Shown piece by piece: positions 7,626 through 16,416 of a stretch of 64,000 nucleotides of DNA (the stretch's first letter is position 1; every line of letters begins with the position of its first letter). The DNA is taken from positions 1-64,000 of the forward strand of contig CAKRYD010000013.1 in the NCBI GenBank assembly GCA_934426255.1, in the 5' to 3' direction. Source of the DNA: an uncultured Bacteroidaceae bacterium. Lineage in GTDB: Bacteria; Bacteroidota; Bacteroidia; Bacteroidales; Bacteroidaceae. Made by a program: the position numbers and the translations under genes. Below the pieces are notes generated by a model, which saw only the letters and a program-made list of their open reading frames with translations, made no database searches and had not been told where the DNA came from.

Positions 7626-8801
7626 ATGGTACTTTGCGAACAAACATTCCGTTGGTATGGTCCCAACGACCCTGTCAGTCTTTCTGACATACGTCAGACA
7701 GGTGCCACAGGTGTAGTAACAGCCTTGCACCATGTTCCCAATGGTGAAATATGGACTGTGGAAGAAATCATGAAGCGCAAACGCGAAGTAGAGCAGGCCG
7801 GCCTTACATGGACGGTGGTCGAGAGCGTTCCCGTTCATGAACATATAAAGACACAGACGGGCAATTATCAATTATACATCGAGAACTACAAGAAGAGTCT
7901 TGCCAATCTGGGCCGATGCGGCATAAAAGTCGTAACATACAACTTCATGCCTGTCTTGGATTGGACGCGTACCGATTTGGCCTATCCCATGCCCGATGGC
8001 AGCCTGGCCTTGCGTTTCGAGCGTGCCGCCTATATGGCTTTCGACTTGTTTATACTGAAACGTCCCGAAGCCTTTGACGAATATTCTCCGCAAGAGCAGG
8101 AGACAGCCCGCCGACGCTTAGCCTCCATGAGCGAAGCCGAACGTGAGTTGCTCACCCGCAACATGATAGCAGGATTGCCAGGAGCCGAGGAAAGCTTTAC
8201 ACTTGAGCAGTTTCGCAGTGAGCTGCAACGCTATAAAGGCATCACAGCTGAAAAGCTTCGCCGGCACCTCATCAGTTTTTTGAAAGCCATTATTCCAGCA
8301 GCCGAAGCAGCAGGAATAAAGATGGTGATTCATCCCGACGACCCGCCCATGCCGATTCTTGGCTTGCCCCGCATCATGACGTGTGCCGATGATTTCAAGG
8401 CACTGGTCGATGCCATACCTTCCGAGGCCAACGGACTATGCCTCTGCACGGGTTCCCTGGGCGTCAGCAAGGACAACGATTTGGTGGGCATGATAAGCCA
8501 ATTCGGCGACCGCATACATTTTGTGCATTTGCGGAGCACCAAGCGCGATGACGAAGGCAACTTTGTGGAAGCAAGTCATTTGGAGGGCGATGTGGATATG
8601 TATGCTGTGATGAAGGCTCTTCTTGAGTTGGAGCAACGTCGCGGCTCATCCATTGTGTTGCGCCCCGACCATGGTCACCAGATGATTGATGACTTGAAGA
8701 AAAAGACCAATCCCGGTTATTCCTGCCTTGGGCGTTTGCGCGGTTTGGCCGAGCTGCGCGGTTTGGAAATGGGGATAGCCAAAACATTATATGACTGTTA
8801 A
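7626..8801 (+). CDS. uxuA: Mannonate dehydratase
   Basis: A 391-residue protein close in length to E. coli UxuA (394). It begins with the conserved QTFRWYGPNDPVSL region and contains HHVPNGEIW, MVIHPDDPP (metal-binding His/Asp), LCLCTGSLG, IHFVHLRS and LRPDHGHQM segments typical of this TIM-barrel metalloenzyme. It converts D-mannonate to 2-keto-3-deoxygluconate. It lies 14 bases after uxuB and 11 bases before eda. Confidence 0.95.
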   Translation: MVLCEQTFRWYGPNDPVSLSDIRQTGATGVVTALHHVPNGEIWTVEEIMKRKREVEQAGLTWTVVESVPVHEHIKTQTGNYQLYIENYKKSLANLGRCGIKVVTYNFMPVLDWTRTDLAYPMPDGSLALRFERAAYMAFDLFILKRPEAFDEYSPQEQETARRRLASMSEAERELLTRNMIAGLPGAEESFTLEQFRSELQRYKGITAEKLRRHLISFLKAIIPAAEAAGIKMVIHPDDPPMPILGLPRIMTCADDFKALVDAIPSEANGLCLCTGSLGVSKDNDLVGMISQFGDRIHFVHLRSTKRDDEGNFVEASHLEGDVDMYAVMKALLELEQRRGSSIVLRPDHGHQMIDDLKKKTNPGYSCLGRLRGLAELRGLEMGIAKTLYDC

Positions 8802-8812
8802 AACCAACCGAC

Positions 8813-9484
8813 ATGGCCAGATTTGATAAAATCCAGGTGTTACAGAAAATTGGAAGCACAGGCATTGTGCCTGTCTTCTATCATTCAGATGCCGAAACGG
8901 CACGGCAGGTGTTGCGTGCCTGCTATGAAGGCGGCATCCGCGTCTTCGAGTTTGCAAACAGAGGCGATTTTGCCCATGAAGTGTTTAGAACCCTTGCCGG
9001 ATATGTGGCAAGCGATTGTCCCGACATGTCGCTCGGTGCAGGTTCTGTGGTAGACGAAGCCACGGCATCGCTTTACATGCAGAATGGCGCCGACTTTATA
9101 GTGGGACCGTTGTTCAATCCTGCCATAGCTCGCGTGTGCAACCGTCGCGGCGTGCCTTATGTTCCGGGTTGCGGCACTGTTTCCGAAGTCGGCTTTGCCC
9201 AAGAGGCGGGTTGCGACCTCATCAAGGCCTTTCCGGGCGATGTGCTTTCGCCCAAGTTTGTCAAGGCCTTGCTGGCTCCCATGCCTTGGTCGCGCATAAT
9301 GGTTACCGGTGGTGTTGAGCCTTCGGCCGATAACCTGCAGGCCTGGTTCCGTTCGGGAGCCTATTGTGTGGGGATGGGCTCAAAGCTCTTTCCGAAAGAC
9401 GTGGTCAGGAACGGCAATTGGGAATATGTATCTGAAAAGTGCCGCGAGGCATTGTCGATAGTTCAATCTTGCAGAGCCCTATGA
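8813..9484 (+). CDS. eda: KDPG / 4-hydroxy-2-oxoglutarate aldolase
   Basis: A 223-residue class I aldolase. It shows VPVFYHSD, the VFEFANRG substrate motif, LGAGSVVDEATA, IVGPLFNP, YVPGCGTVSE and the Schiff-base Lys in DLIKAFPGD. It splits 2-keto-3-deoxy-6-phosphogluconate into pyruvate and glyceraldehyde 3-phosphate, closing the pathway encoded by its neighbours. Its TGA overlaps the ATG of uxaC (ATGA at 9481-9484), a sign of coupled translation. Confidence 0.92.
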   Translation: MARFDKIQVLQKIGSTGIVPVFYHSDAETARQVLRACYEGGIRVFEFANRGDFAHEVFRTLAGYVASDCPDMSLGAGSVVDEATASLYMQNGADFIVGPLFNPAIARVCNRRGVPYVPGCGTVSEVGFAQEAGCDLIKAFPGDVLSPKFVKALLAPMPWSRIMVTGGVEPSADNLQAWFRSGAYCVGMGSKLFPKDVVRNGNWEYVSEKCREALSIVQSCRAL

Positions 9485-10884
9485 AACCATTCATCAACGA
9501 GGATTTTCTCTTGCAGACAGAAACGGCAAAGCATCTGTATCATGAGCATGCCGAAGGGCTGCCCATCATAGACTACCACTGTCATCTCGATCCGCGCATG
9601 GTGGCCGAAGATCACCGCTTTGCAGATATCACCGAACTATGGCTTGGCGGCGACCATTACAAGTGGAGGGCGCTGCGTGCCAACGGTATACCCGAACATT
9701 ACATTACCGGTGATGCTTCGCCGTGGGAGAAGTTTCAGAAATGGGCCGCAACTATGCCTTATGCCTTGCGTAATCCGCTTTATCACTGGTCGCATCTTGA
9801 GCTGAAGACCGCTTTCGGCATTACCAAGCTGCTCAATGCAGATACGGCTCGCGAAATATATGACGAATGCAACGAAAAGCTGCGTCAGCCCGGTTTTACG
9901 GCCCGCGGTCTGATGCGCCGGTATCATGTTGAGGTGGTCTGTACAACAGATGACCCTGTAGATTCGCTCGAATGGCATAGGCAAACGCGCGAGAGCGGCT
10001 TTGAGATACGCATGCTTCCGGCCTGGCGTCCCGACAAGGCAATGGCCATAGAGTCGCCTGCGGCCTATCGCCGCTATATTGAAAAGCTGTCGGAAGTGAG
10101 CGGCATAGAGATACGATGCTATCAAGATCTGTTGGATGCTTTGCAGAGGCGGCACGACTTTTTTGCTTCACAGGGTTGCTGCCTTTCCGACCACGGCATG
10201 GACCGCTTCTTTGCCGAAGAATATACTCAGGCTGAAGTTAATGCGATATTCCAAAAGGTGTTGTCGCTTCATGATCCTACGGTTGAGGAAATCGAAAAAT
10301 TCCGTTCGGCATTGCTTTACGAAGGAGCCGTCATGGATGCCGCTTCGGGCTGGACGCAGCAGTTCCATTATGGCCCTACTCGCAATAACAATTCACGAAT
10401 GTTCAACCAATTAGGGCCTGATACGGGCTTTGATTCGATAGGAGAGTTTTCCACTGAGCGTTCCATGGCCCGCTTCTTCGACCGTCTGGAGCAAGAGGGA
10501 AAATTGGCCAAGACCATTATATACAATCTCAATCCTTGTGCCAACGAGATGGTGGCGTCCATGGTCGGGAATTTTCAAGACGGCTCCATTCCTGGTAAGA
10601 TGCAGTGGGGCGCGGCCTGGTGGTTTTCCGACCAAAAGGATGGCATGGAGCGTCAGCTCAATACCTTGTCGCTGTATGGCTTGTTGAGCCGTTTTGTGGG
10701 CATGCTCACCGATTCGCGCTCGTTCCTTTCTTATCCGCGCCATGAATATTTTCGCCGCATTCTCTGCAATTTGTTGGGCAATGATGTTGAGCGCGGAGAG
10801 TTGCCACCACAGGAAATGGCGCGAATAGAACAGATGGTGGAAGATATCTGTTATTATAACGCCAAGAACTATTTCAAGTTTTAA
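9481..10884 (+). CDS. uxaC: Uronate isomerase (glucuronate/galacturonate isomerase)
   Basis: From the ATG at 9481 the protein has 467 residues, the usual UxaC length (amidohydrolase superfamily). Key segments are IIDYHCHLDPR (metal HxH) and ITELWLGGDHYKWRALRANG near the N-terminus, VVCTTDDPVDSLEWH in the middle, and TDSRSFLSYPRHEYFRRILCN near the end. It converts D-glucuronate to fructuronate and D-galacturonate to tagaturonate. No tagaturonate reductase (uxaB) lies nearby, so glucuronate is the substrate best served by this operon. Confidence 0.94.
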   Translation: MKPFINEDFLLQTETAKHLYHEHAEGLPIIDYHCHLDPRMVAEDHRFADITELWLGGDHYKWRALRANGIPEHYITGDASPWEKFQKWAATMPYALRNPLYHWSHLELKTAFGITKLLNADTAREIYDECNEKLRQPGFTARGLMRRYHVEVVCTTDDPVDSLEWHRQTRESGFEIRMLPAWRPDKAMAIESPAAYRRYIEKLSEVSGIEIRCYQDLLDALQRRHDFFASQGCCLSDHGMDRFFAEEYTQAEVNAIFQKVLSLHDPTVEEIEKFRSALLYEGAVMDAASGWTQQFHYGPTRNNNSRMFNQLGPDTGFDSIGEFSTERSMARFFDRLEQEGKLAKTIIYNLNPCANEMVASMVGNFQDGSIPGKMQWGAAWWFSDQKDGMERQLNTLSLYGLLSRFVGMLTDSRSFLSYPRHEYFRRILCNLLGNDVERGELPPQEMARIEQMVEDICYYNAKNYFKF

Positions 10885-10890
10885 ACATCT

Positions 10891-10930
10891 AACCGCGAAA
10901 CCGTCCCATAGACTGTTTCGCGGTTTTTCT
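10891..10930 (+). terminator. Intrinsic terminator of the hexuronate operon
   Basis: An 11-bp perfect stem (AACCGCGAAAC at 10891-10901 with its complement at 10915-10925) is followed by a T-rich run (TTTTTCT). It lies 7 bases after the uxaC stop codon. Confidence 0.9.
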
Positions 10931-10992
10931 AAGGCTTCCAATCGAAAACATCGGGTTTTGAATGGAAACCAAAAGGGTTTCTATGATTTTTT

Positions 10993-11511
10993 TCAGGGCT
11001 GTTCGTTTTTCAGGATGTCGCATATCTCCACGACATACATTCTGTGCAATCCGCCTCCCGGCCGATCGTTGTACCAGCGTGTGAGACATTCTTGTTCGAT
11101 GAAACGCTCTGCTCGCAGGTCGTCGGAATAGAGTTTGCGACATACCAATGTGAGGCGTGCCTGCTCGTAGGTGACGGTGTTTTTTTCCGTTGCGATGGGA
11201 ATGAGTCCCGTGGCCTTTACTTTGTCGATGTCGCGTCCCGACTTGGTTCCGCAGATGTTGTAGATGTCGCGATGCTGTTCACCGAGGAACGAAAGTGTCA
11301 GGTATTCGTTTTTCTCGATGAAATCGAAGGTATAGCGTTCGGGTCGAATGAAAATAAAGGCCACATTCCTGTTCCAAAGATAGCCCAGGCCGCCCCATGA
11401 GGCTGTGAGCATGTTGAAATGGTCAGGCGTGCCGCTTGTGACAAGCATCCATTCATGACCGATGGCCTGAAATACATTTTCGTTGAAGTCTTTAGGATCT
11501 GTTTTTTTCAT
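10993..11511 (-). CDS. Flavin reductase-like FMN-binding protein
   Basis: With the start at MKKTDPKDF (11511) the protein has 172 residues; the longer frame would overlap the upstream exporter gene. It has the flavin reductase (DIM6/NTAB-like) split-barrel pattern: WMLVTSGTPDHFNMLTASWGGLGYLW, VAFIFIRPERYT, YLTLSFLGEQHRDIYNICGTKSGRD. Such proteins bind FMN and either reduce flavin with NAD(P)H or act as simple FMN proteins. It is the last gene of aroB-exporter-flavoprotein. The partner is unknown. Confidence 0.78.
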   Translation of the reverse strand: MKKTDPKDFNENVFQAIGHEWMLVTSGTPDHFNMLTASWGGLGYLWNRNVAFIFIRPERYTFDFIEKNEYLTLSFLGEQHRDIYNICGTKSGRDIDKVKATGLIPIATEKNTVTYEQARLTLVCRKLYSDDLRAERFIEQECLTRWYNDRPGGGLHRMYVVEICDILKNEQP

Positions 11512-11552
11512 TGTCGTATTGTTTTTGAGGGTTGTCGGAGAGACAAGATGTG

Positions 11553-12905
11553 CTACCATTCAAGAAACTTGCCGCGTGCCTTTCTTTCGGCCAGTTGCTG
11601 TTGCAGTTTCAACTGGCGTTTTTGGCCGAGGAAGCGTCGTATGAAAATCTTGGGAACGGCCACACCGATAGAGATGCACAGGATGATGAGTGCGGCGTTC
11701 ATGCCGTTGTAGGTGGCATTGGTCACTTCGCCGACCACTCCTTTCATGGTGATAAGTGCCAGCAGGCAGCGGTAGATCAAGACACCCGGAATCATGGGTA
11801 TGACCATCGGGATGGTAAACGTGTGGTTGGGAACATTGAACCAATGTACGGCTTTGATGCCGATGAGACTTACAAGGAAGGCTCCGACAAACGAACCGAA
11901 GATGGGGCCGTAGCCCAATTCAAAGTTGACGAAATTGCGCGTGCATACGGCCAAGGCACCTCCAAGGGCAATGAACCAAAGCAGCTTTCTGGGGATGTTG
12001 AAGATGAACGAAAAACCGACGGCCGATATGGCAGCCGCAACGGCATAGATAAAGTAGGTGTCGTGAGGCACCATGCTGAGCTCACCGAAGCTTTCGGCTA
12101 TGGTTACGTTTTCGCCCGACAGCACGTGAAGGGCAAACATGATGCCGAACGCCATGGCTGTCAGGGTGACCGTGCAGTTGAGAAAACGGGTGAATCCAAC
12201 GACAAGGTAGTCGCTGATCATGTCGTCGACGAAATTGATGATGGGCACACCGGGTACGATGAACAGGGCACAGGCCAGAAGCGGGTGGTAGGGCGTTGAC
12301 GACAGACCCGACTTGCTGGTGGCATAGGCAAGGATGGTACTTACAAAGGCGGCTATGGTGACGCTCATATAGTGGTTGATGCCGAGACGGATGCAGTGGA
12401 AGCGCAGGCGGAAGCCTATCATGGCACAAAGGGAAGCAAAGAAAAAGGCCATCCAGTCGCAGCCGAAAAGCTTGCAAAAGCCACCGCAGGCGAAACCGGC
12501 CATGACGGCCGTGGCCATGGGGGAGTAGTTGCGTTTTTGGTGCTCAATCTTTTTCAGCTCTTCTTCGTACTTGTCTAACGAGTAGTCTTCGCGAATGGCG
12601 CGCCACGACAGGTGGCTGATGTCGGTTATGGCCTGCATGTTGACCGAGTGCTTCTCGCACTTCTGGAATTTCGACACCGAGTGCTTTTCGTCGCTGATAT
12701 TGACAAGGAGCATGGTGTAGCTGACATGAATGTGCAGCTTTTCTTCGGGGATGCCGAGGAAAGCTGCGGCACGCTTCATGTTGCGTGTGACGCGGCTGGT
12801 ATCGGCCAGGCTTTCGATGAGCATCTGTCCGGTTTTGAGCAGCAGGTGGAGCTTGCGTCTCAGCAGCAGTTGTTCTTGTTCTTCTTGTGTGGTCAGGTGA
12901 GACAT
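11553..12905 (-). CDS. Threonine/serine exporter family membrane protein (ThrE-like)
   Basis: From the ATG at 12905 the protein has 450 residues. It combines the two halves of the ThrE family, DUF1212 (residues ~15-250, cytoplasmic start then five helices, including YSPMATAVMAGFACGGFCKLFG and FIVPGVPIINFVDDMI) and the DUF3815 half (~270-420). About ten transmembrane helices are visible. Family members export threonine and serine in Corynebacterium; the substrate here is not proven. It starts 29 bases after aroB and appears to be in the same transcript. Confidence 0.85.
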   Translation of the reverse strand: MSHLTTQEEQEQLLLRRKLHLLLKTGQMLIESLADTSRVTRNMKRAAAFLGIPEEKLHIHVSYTMLLVNISDEKHSVSKFQKCEKHSVNMQAITDISHLSWRAIREDYSLDKYEEELKKIEHQKRNYSPMATAVMAGFACGGFCKLFGCDWMAFFFASLCAMIGFRLRFHCIRLGINHYMSVTIAAFVSTILAYATSKSGLSSTPYHPLLACALFIVPGVPIINFVDDMISDYLVVGFTRFLNCTVTLTAMAFGIMFALHVLSGENVTIAESFGELSMVPHDTYFIYAVAAAISAVGFSFIFNIPRKLLWFIALGGALAVCTRNFVNFELGYGPIFGSFVGAFLVSLIGIKAVHWFNVPNHTFTIPMVIPMIPGVLIYRCLLALITMKGVVGEVTNATYNGMNAALIILCISIGVAVPKIFIRRFLGQKRQLKLQQQLAERKARGKFLEW

Positions 12906-12933
12906 GGTTGTAGGCTTGTGCGGTGGCCGGGGG

Positions 12934-13995
12934 TTAGCATCCCATGGTTTCGCGATAGAAATCGAGCATGTCGAAAATCTCATCCTTCGTGGCCGATTGG
13001 TCGATGTGGATTTGTCCGATGTCAGACAACAGGGTGAAATTGACGGCGTTGCCCGTGTTTTTCTTGTCGTGCGTCATCAGTTCGTACAGCTTGTCATATT
13101 GTTTGCAGTCGAAAGCGAATACGCCGTAGTTTTCTTTGATGAAGCGTATGGTCTGGAGCATTGCATCGTGGGGAAATCCGAGCCGTTTGCAGCTCAGATA
13201 CAGTTCGCAGACGAGTCCCCAGGCCACGGCATATCCGTGGAGCACAGGATGTTGGCTTTGCAGCGACAGGCTTTCAATGGCATGCCCGGCCGTGTGGCCG
13301 AAATTGAGGGCCTTTCGGATGCCTCGCTCTTCAGGGTCTTCGCGGACGATGCGCTTTTTGACATTGACGCTCTTTTCGACCAAATGATGAAGGATGTCGA
13401 TGTCGGGCGACTGCAGGTCGTAGTGCATGAGTTGTGCCCAATCGTCTTTGCTGGAGATGAGCGCGTGCTTGAGCATCTCGGCAAATCCCGAACAGATATT
13501 GTTGCCATCCAAAGAGCGCAGGAAGCCTGCGGAGATGATGACTTCGAAAGCGTTGCGAAACACACCTATCTCGTTTTTCAGGGCGTTGAAGTTGATTCCC
13601 GTCTTGCCTCCTACCGAGGCATCGACCATGGCGAGCAGGGTGGTGGGGATGTTGATGAATTTGATGCCCCTCTTGAACGTGGAGGCGGCAAACCCGCCCA
13701 AGTCGGTGACCATGCCGCCGCCGATGTTGATGAGGAGTGAACGGCGTGTGGCGTGTTGCTCGCTAAGCTGTTGCCATACATGCGACAAGGACGACAATGT
13801 CTTGTTTTCATCGCCGGAACCTATGGTGATGAGCTTCGCGTGGCCGATGGCCCGGCATTTGTCGCATAAGGGAAGGCAGAGCTGCGCTGTCGTTTCGTCG
13901 GCCAAAATGAACAGACGGTCGTAGGGCGTCGCCGACAGGATGCTTTCCAAGTCGTTGACGATGTCTTTTGAAAATATAATGCTTTGTTCTTCCAT
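12934..13995 (-). CDS. aroB: 3-dehydroquinate synthase
   Basis: A 353-residue enzyme of the shikimate pathway, converting DAHP to 3-dehydroquinate with NAD and a divalent metal. Visible motifs are GGGMVTDLGGFAASTFKRG (NAD-binding), IPTTLLAMVDASVGGKTGIN (substrate loop), and metal-binding LNFGHTAGHAIE near residue 240. The length fits AroB. The promoter box lies almost directly before the start codon, so the mRNA may be nearly leaderless. Confidence 0.95.
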   Translation of the reverse strand: MEEQSIIFSKDIVNDLESILSATPYDRLFILADETTAQLCLPLCDKCRAIGHAKLITIGSGDENKTLSSLSHVWQQLSEQHATRRSLLINIGGGMVTDLGGFAASTFKRGIKFINIPTTLLAMVDASVGGKTGINFNALKNEIGVFRNAFEVIISAGFLRSLDGNNICSGFAEMLKHALISSKDDWAQLMHYDLQSPDIDILHHLVEKSVNVKKRIVREDPEERGIRKALNFGHTAGHAIESLSLQSQHPVLHGYAVAWGLVCELYLSCKRLGFPHDAMLQTIRFIKENYGVFAFDCKQYDKLYELMTHDKKNTGNAVNFTLLSDIGQIHIDQSATKDEIFDMLDFYRETMGC

Positions 13996-14002
13996 GACAT
14001 TG

Positions 14003-14010
14003 CAAAGGTA
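14003..14010 (-). promoter_or_regulatory. -7 box for aroB
   Basis: On the minus strand TACCTTTG fits TAnnTTTG. The predicted transcript start is at about 13996-13998, within a few bases of the aroB ATG at 13995. Confidence 0.55.
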
Positions 14011-14044
14011 AGCGTTTAAATCCTGCCGTGGCTTGCTCTGCCGT

Positions 14045-14052
14045 TACTTTTG
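14045..14052 (+). promoter_or_regulatory. Extra plus-strand -7 box upstream of the DUF349 gene
   Basis: TACTTTTG fits TAnnTTTG but lacks a spaced TTG. It lies 290 bases before the DUF349 start. It could drive a longer leader or a small transcript. The 13996-14335 gap otherwise shows only the two promoters flanking it and no convincing gene. Confidence 0.3.
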
Positions 14053-14238
14053 CAGATAAACGGCAAGGCTTTTCCGGCGTTTGGCGGTATGTTCTGGCGC
14101 GAGACGAATACTTTGGAATGCAGACTTATCCTTTTGGCAGTGTGTCTAAAGGGAAACTTTTTACAGAAAAAAGCGATGACGGAAAGTGGAAAATGGACGT
14201 AGAAAGGGAAACAGGCGTTATTTTCCTTGTCTTTTGTT

Positions 14239-14268
14239 TTGTCAAGTGAATAGAATTTAGTTTATTTG
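14239..14268 (+). promoter_or_regulatory. Likely promoter of the DUF349 gene
   Basis: TTG at 14239-14241, a 19-base spacer and TTTATTTG at 14261-14268 (one mismatch to TAnnTTTG) give a transcript start near 14275 and a leader of about 60 bases before the ATG at 14336. Confidence 0.4.
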
Positions 14269-14335
14269 CACTTGAAAAGATATTGAGATTCATAGGAATC
14301 TTTCAGAAGTTGAAAAACTATAAGAAGACAACAAC

Positions 14336-16321
14336 ATGGTAAATGTTCCAGAAGAAAGAACGGATGAGCTGAAAAGTTTGGATTCCGTTGAGCAGCCGTC
14401 CGAGACAGTAGCACCTGTAGCATCGGAGGCTGAAGCCCAACCTGCGCCCCAAGCGGAGGAAGAAAATGATGCCTTGCACGAGGAGGCCGTTGCAGAAAAT
14501 AACGACATCCCGGCCTCGCCCGAAGAGGATGAGCCCGATGCGAGTTTGGCGGAAAGCAATATAGAAATTCCTGATACGAAGGAAAAAATCATAGAAAGGC
14601 TTGAAACGCTGGCTGAGCATGTGGAACAGAGCGGCAAGGCAGAGTTGGATCTTTTGAAACAGGGATTCTATAAGATATTAAAAGAGGAAAGAGCACAATT
14701 CAGAGCACAATACCTGAAAGATGGCGGCAATCCTGAAGAATATGCCGAACCCGAGGAACCGCTCGAGCCGAAGTTCAAGAAACTGATGGCAACGGTGAGA
14801 GAACATCTGGCTAAGGTGCAGGAAGAAGTGGAAAGAATGAAAGAAGTTAACCTTCAGAAGAAAAAGGCCTTGTTGGAACAAATCAAGGCTTTGGCTGCCA
14901 CTCCCGAAGATGCCAACAAGAATTATGAACAATTCCGCAAGCTGCAGGAAGAATGGAAGGCCATAAAGCCGATACCGGCCCAGTCGGCCAATGAGGCATG
15001 GAAGAATTTCCAGTTTGCCGTAGAACAATATTACGACCTGCTGAAGGAAAACAATGCTTTGCGCGACTATGATTTCAAGAAGAACCTTGAGGCAAAGACC
15101 TTGTTGTGTGAGACAGCCGAAAAATTGGCGGAAGATCCCGATGTTATCCATGCTTCTCACCAATTGCAGCAGTTGCATCAGGAGTTTCGTGAAATAGGTC
15201 CGGTGGCAAAAGATTTGCGTGAGGACTTATGGAACCGTTTCAAGGCGGCATCGACGGCCATCAACAAAAGGCATGCCCAGTATTTTGAGCAATTGAAGGC
15301 CAAGGAAGAAGAGAATCTGGAGAAGAAAACAGCTCTTTGTGAAGAAATTGAAAATATAGAGACTGCCAATCTGCAAACCTATGCAGAATGGGAAGAGATA
15401 ACGAAGAAAATCATAGGATTGCAGCAGCAATGGAAAGAAATTGGGCGCGCACCGAAGAAGACGAATACGAAGATTTTTGAACGTTTCCGTGCGGCTTGCG
15501 ACAATTTCTTTAACAAAAAATCAGAGCACTTTAAGGAGCAGAGAAAACAGTTGGCCGAAAATGGCGGCAAGAAGCTGGCACTTTGTGAGCAAGCCGAAGC
15601 ATTGAAAGACAGCACCGAGTGGGCTTCGACAACAAACAAGCTGGTGCAGCTGCAGAACGAATGGAAGCAGATAGGCCCCGTTTCACGCAAAAACTCGAAC
15701 GCCTTGTGGGAGCGTTTCAACGGAGCTTGCAATTATTTCTTCGAGCAGAAAAAGAAGGTGTTGGGTGACCAGCGCAAGGAAGAAAATGCCAATTTGGCCC
15801 AGAAAAAAGCCATTGTTGAAAAGCTCGAAGCTGTGGCCGTTGAAGCCGGTCAGGATGCTGCAGAAAAAGTGCGTGCCCTGATGGATGAATGGGGAGCAAC
15901 TGGACATGTGCCCTTTAAAGAAAAGGACAAGATATACGCTAAATACCGCGAAGTGGTGGACAGGCTATTTAAAGAGCTTGATTTGTCGTCGATACGGAGA
16001 GCGCGTCCTCAAAGAAGCAAGGGCGAACGTAGCAATGACGCTAACCAAGGGCGTTCGAACAGTCTGTACAGACAGTATGAGAGCAAGAAAGCCGAATTGG
16101 CAACCTACGAGAATAATTTCTCATTCCTTACGGCACATTCCAAGAACGGCAATGCTTTGATTGACAATCTGAGTAAAAAGATTGAAACGCTGAAAGCCGA
16201 TTTGATTAAATTGGTAGAACGCATCAAAGCACAAGAAAAGGAGGCCGAGGAAGCTGCCAATGGCACTAAGGCCGAACCTGAAAACGAGGTTTCTCAAGAG
16301 AACGTGAAGAGCGAAGATTAG
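14336..16321 (+). CDS. DUF349 repeat coiled-coil protein
   Basis: A 661-residue cytoplasmic protein. Residues 1-95 are acidic and low-complexity (Glu, Ala, Pro rich). The rest is almost entirely helical, with about five DUF349 repeats that share the pattern LQxEWKxIGPV...NALWERFNGACNYFFEQ (for example around residues 205-230, 285-315, 360-390 and 440-470). The C-terminus (~560-661) is a coiled coil after a basic RRARPQRSKGER stretch. The molecular role is unknown in Bacteroidetes; the family is common there. No enzyme motif is present. Confidence 0.88.
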   Translation: MVNVPEERTDELKSLDSVEQPSETVAPVASEAEAQPAPQAEEENDALHEEAVAENNDIPASPEEDEPDASLAESNIEIPDTKEKIIERLETLAEHVEQSGKAELDLLKQGFYKILKEERAQFRAQYLKDGGNPEEYAEPEEPLEPKFKKLMATVREHLAKVQEEVERMKEVNLQKKKALLEQIKALAATPEDANKNYEQFRKLQEEWKAIKPIPAQSANEAWKNFQFAVEQYYDLLKENNALRDYDFKKNLEAKTLLCETAEKLAEDPDVIHASHQLQQLHQEFREIGPVAKDLREDLWNRFKAASTAINKRHAQYFEQLKAKEEENLEKKTALCEEIENIETANLQTYAEWEEITKKIIGLQQQWKEIGRAPKKTNTKIFERFRAACDNFFNKKSEHFKEQRKQLAENGGKKLALCEQAEALKDSTEWASTTNKLVQLQNEWKQIGPVSRKNSNALWERFNGACNYFFEQKKKVLGDQRKEENANLAQKKAIVEKLEAVAVEAGQDAAEKVRALMDEWGATGHVPFKEKDKIYAKYREVVDRLFKELDLSSIRRARPQRSKGERSNDANQGRSNSLYRQYESKKAELATYENNFSFLTAHSKNGNALIDNLSKKIETLKADLIKLVERIKAQEKEAEEAANGTKAEPENEVSQENVKSED

Positions 16322-16343
16322 AATATCGACAAAACTCATAGAT

Positions 16344-16380
16344 GACGTGGCTTTGCTCAAAGGAGTGAAGCCGCGTCTCT
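16344..16380 (+). terminator. Possible weak terminator after the DUF349 gene
   Basis: A 10-bp stem with one G-T pair (GACGTGGCTT at 16344-16353 with AAGCCGCGTC at 16368-16377) is followed by only a short T-rich stretch. Read-through into the next gene is possible. Confidence 0.4.
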
Positions 16381-16416
16381 TTATCAATCTGTAATTCTGA
16401 ATTTAACTCATAAAGT

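Noticed and set aside
14028..14249. A 73-codon plus-strand frame before the DUF349 gene
   Set aside because: It starts at GTG upstream of a promoter box lying inside it, has no recognisable protein pattern and no ribosome site.
16057..16076. A GTAC-centred palindrome (GTCTGTACAGAC) like the repeat core
   Set aside because: It lies inside the DUF349 coding region as a single copy and lacks the TGCGAT flank; it is chance similarity.
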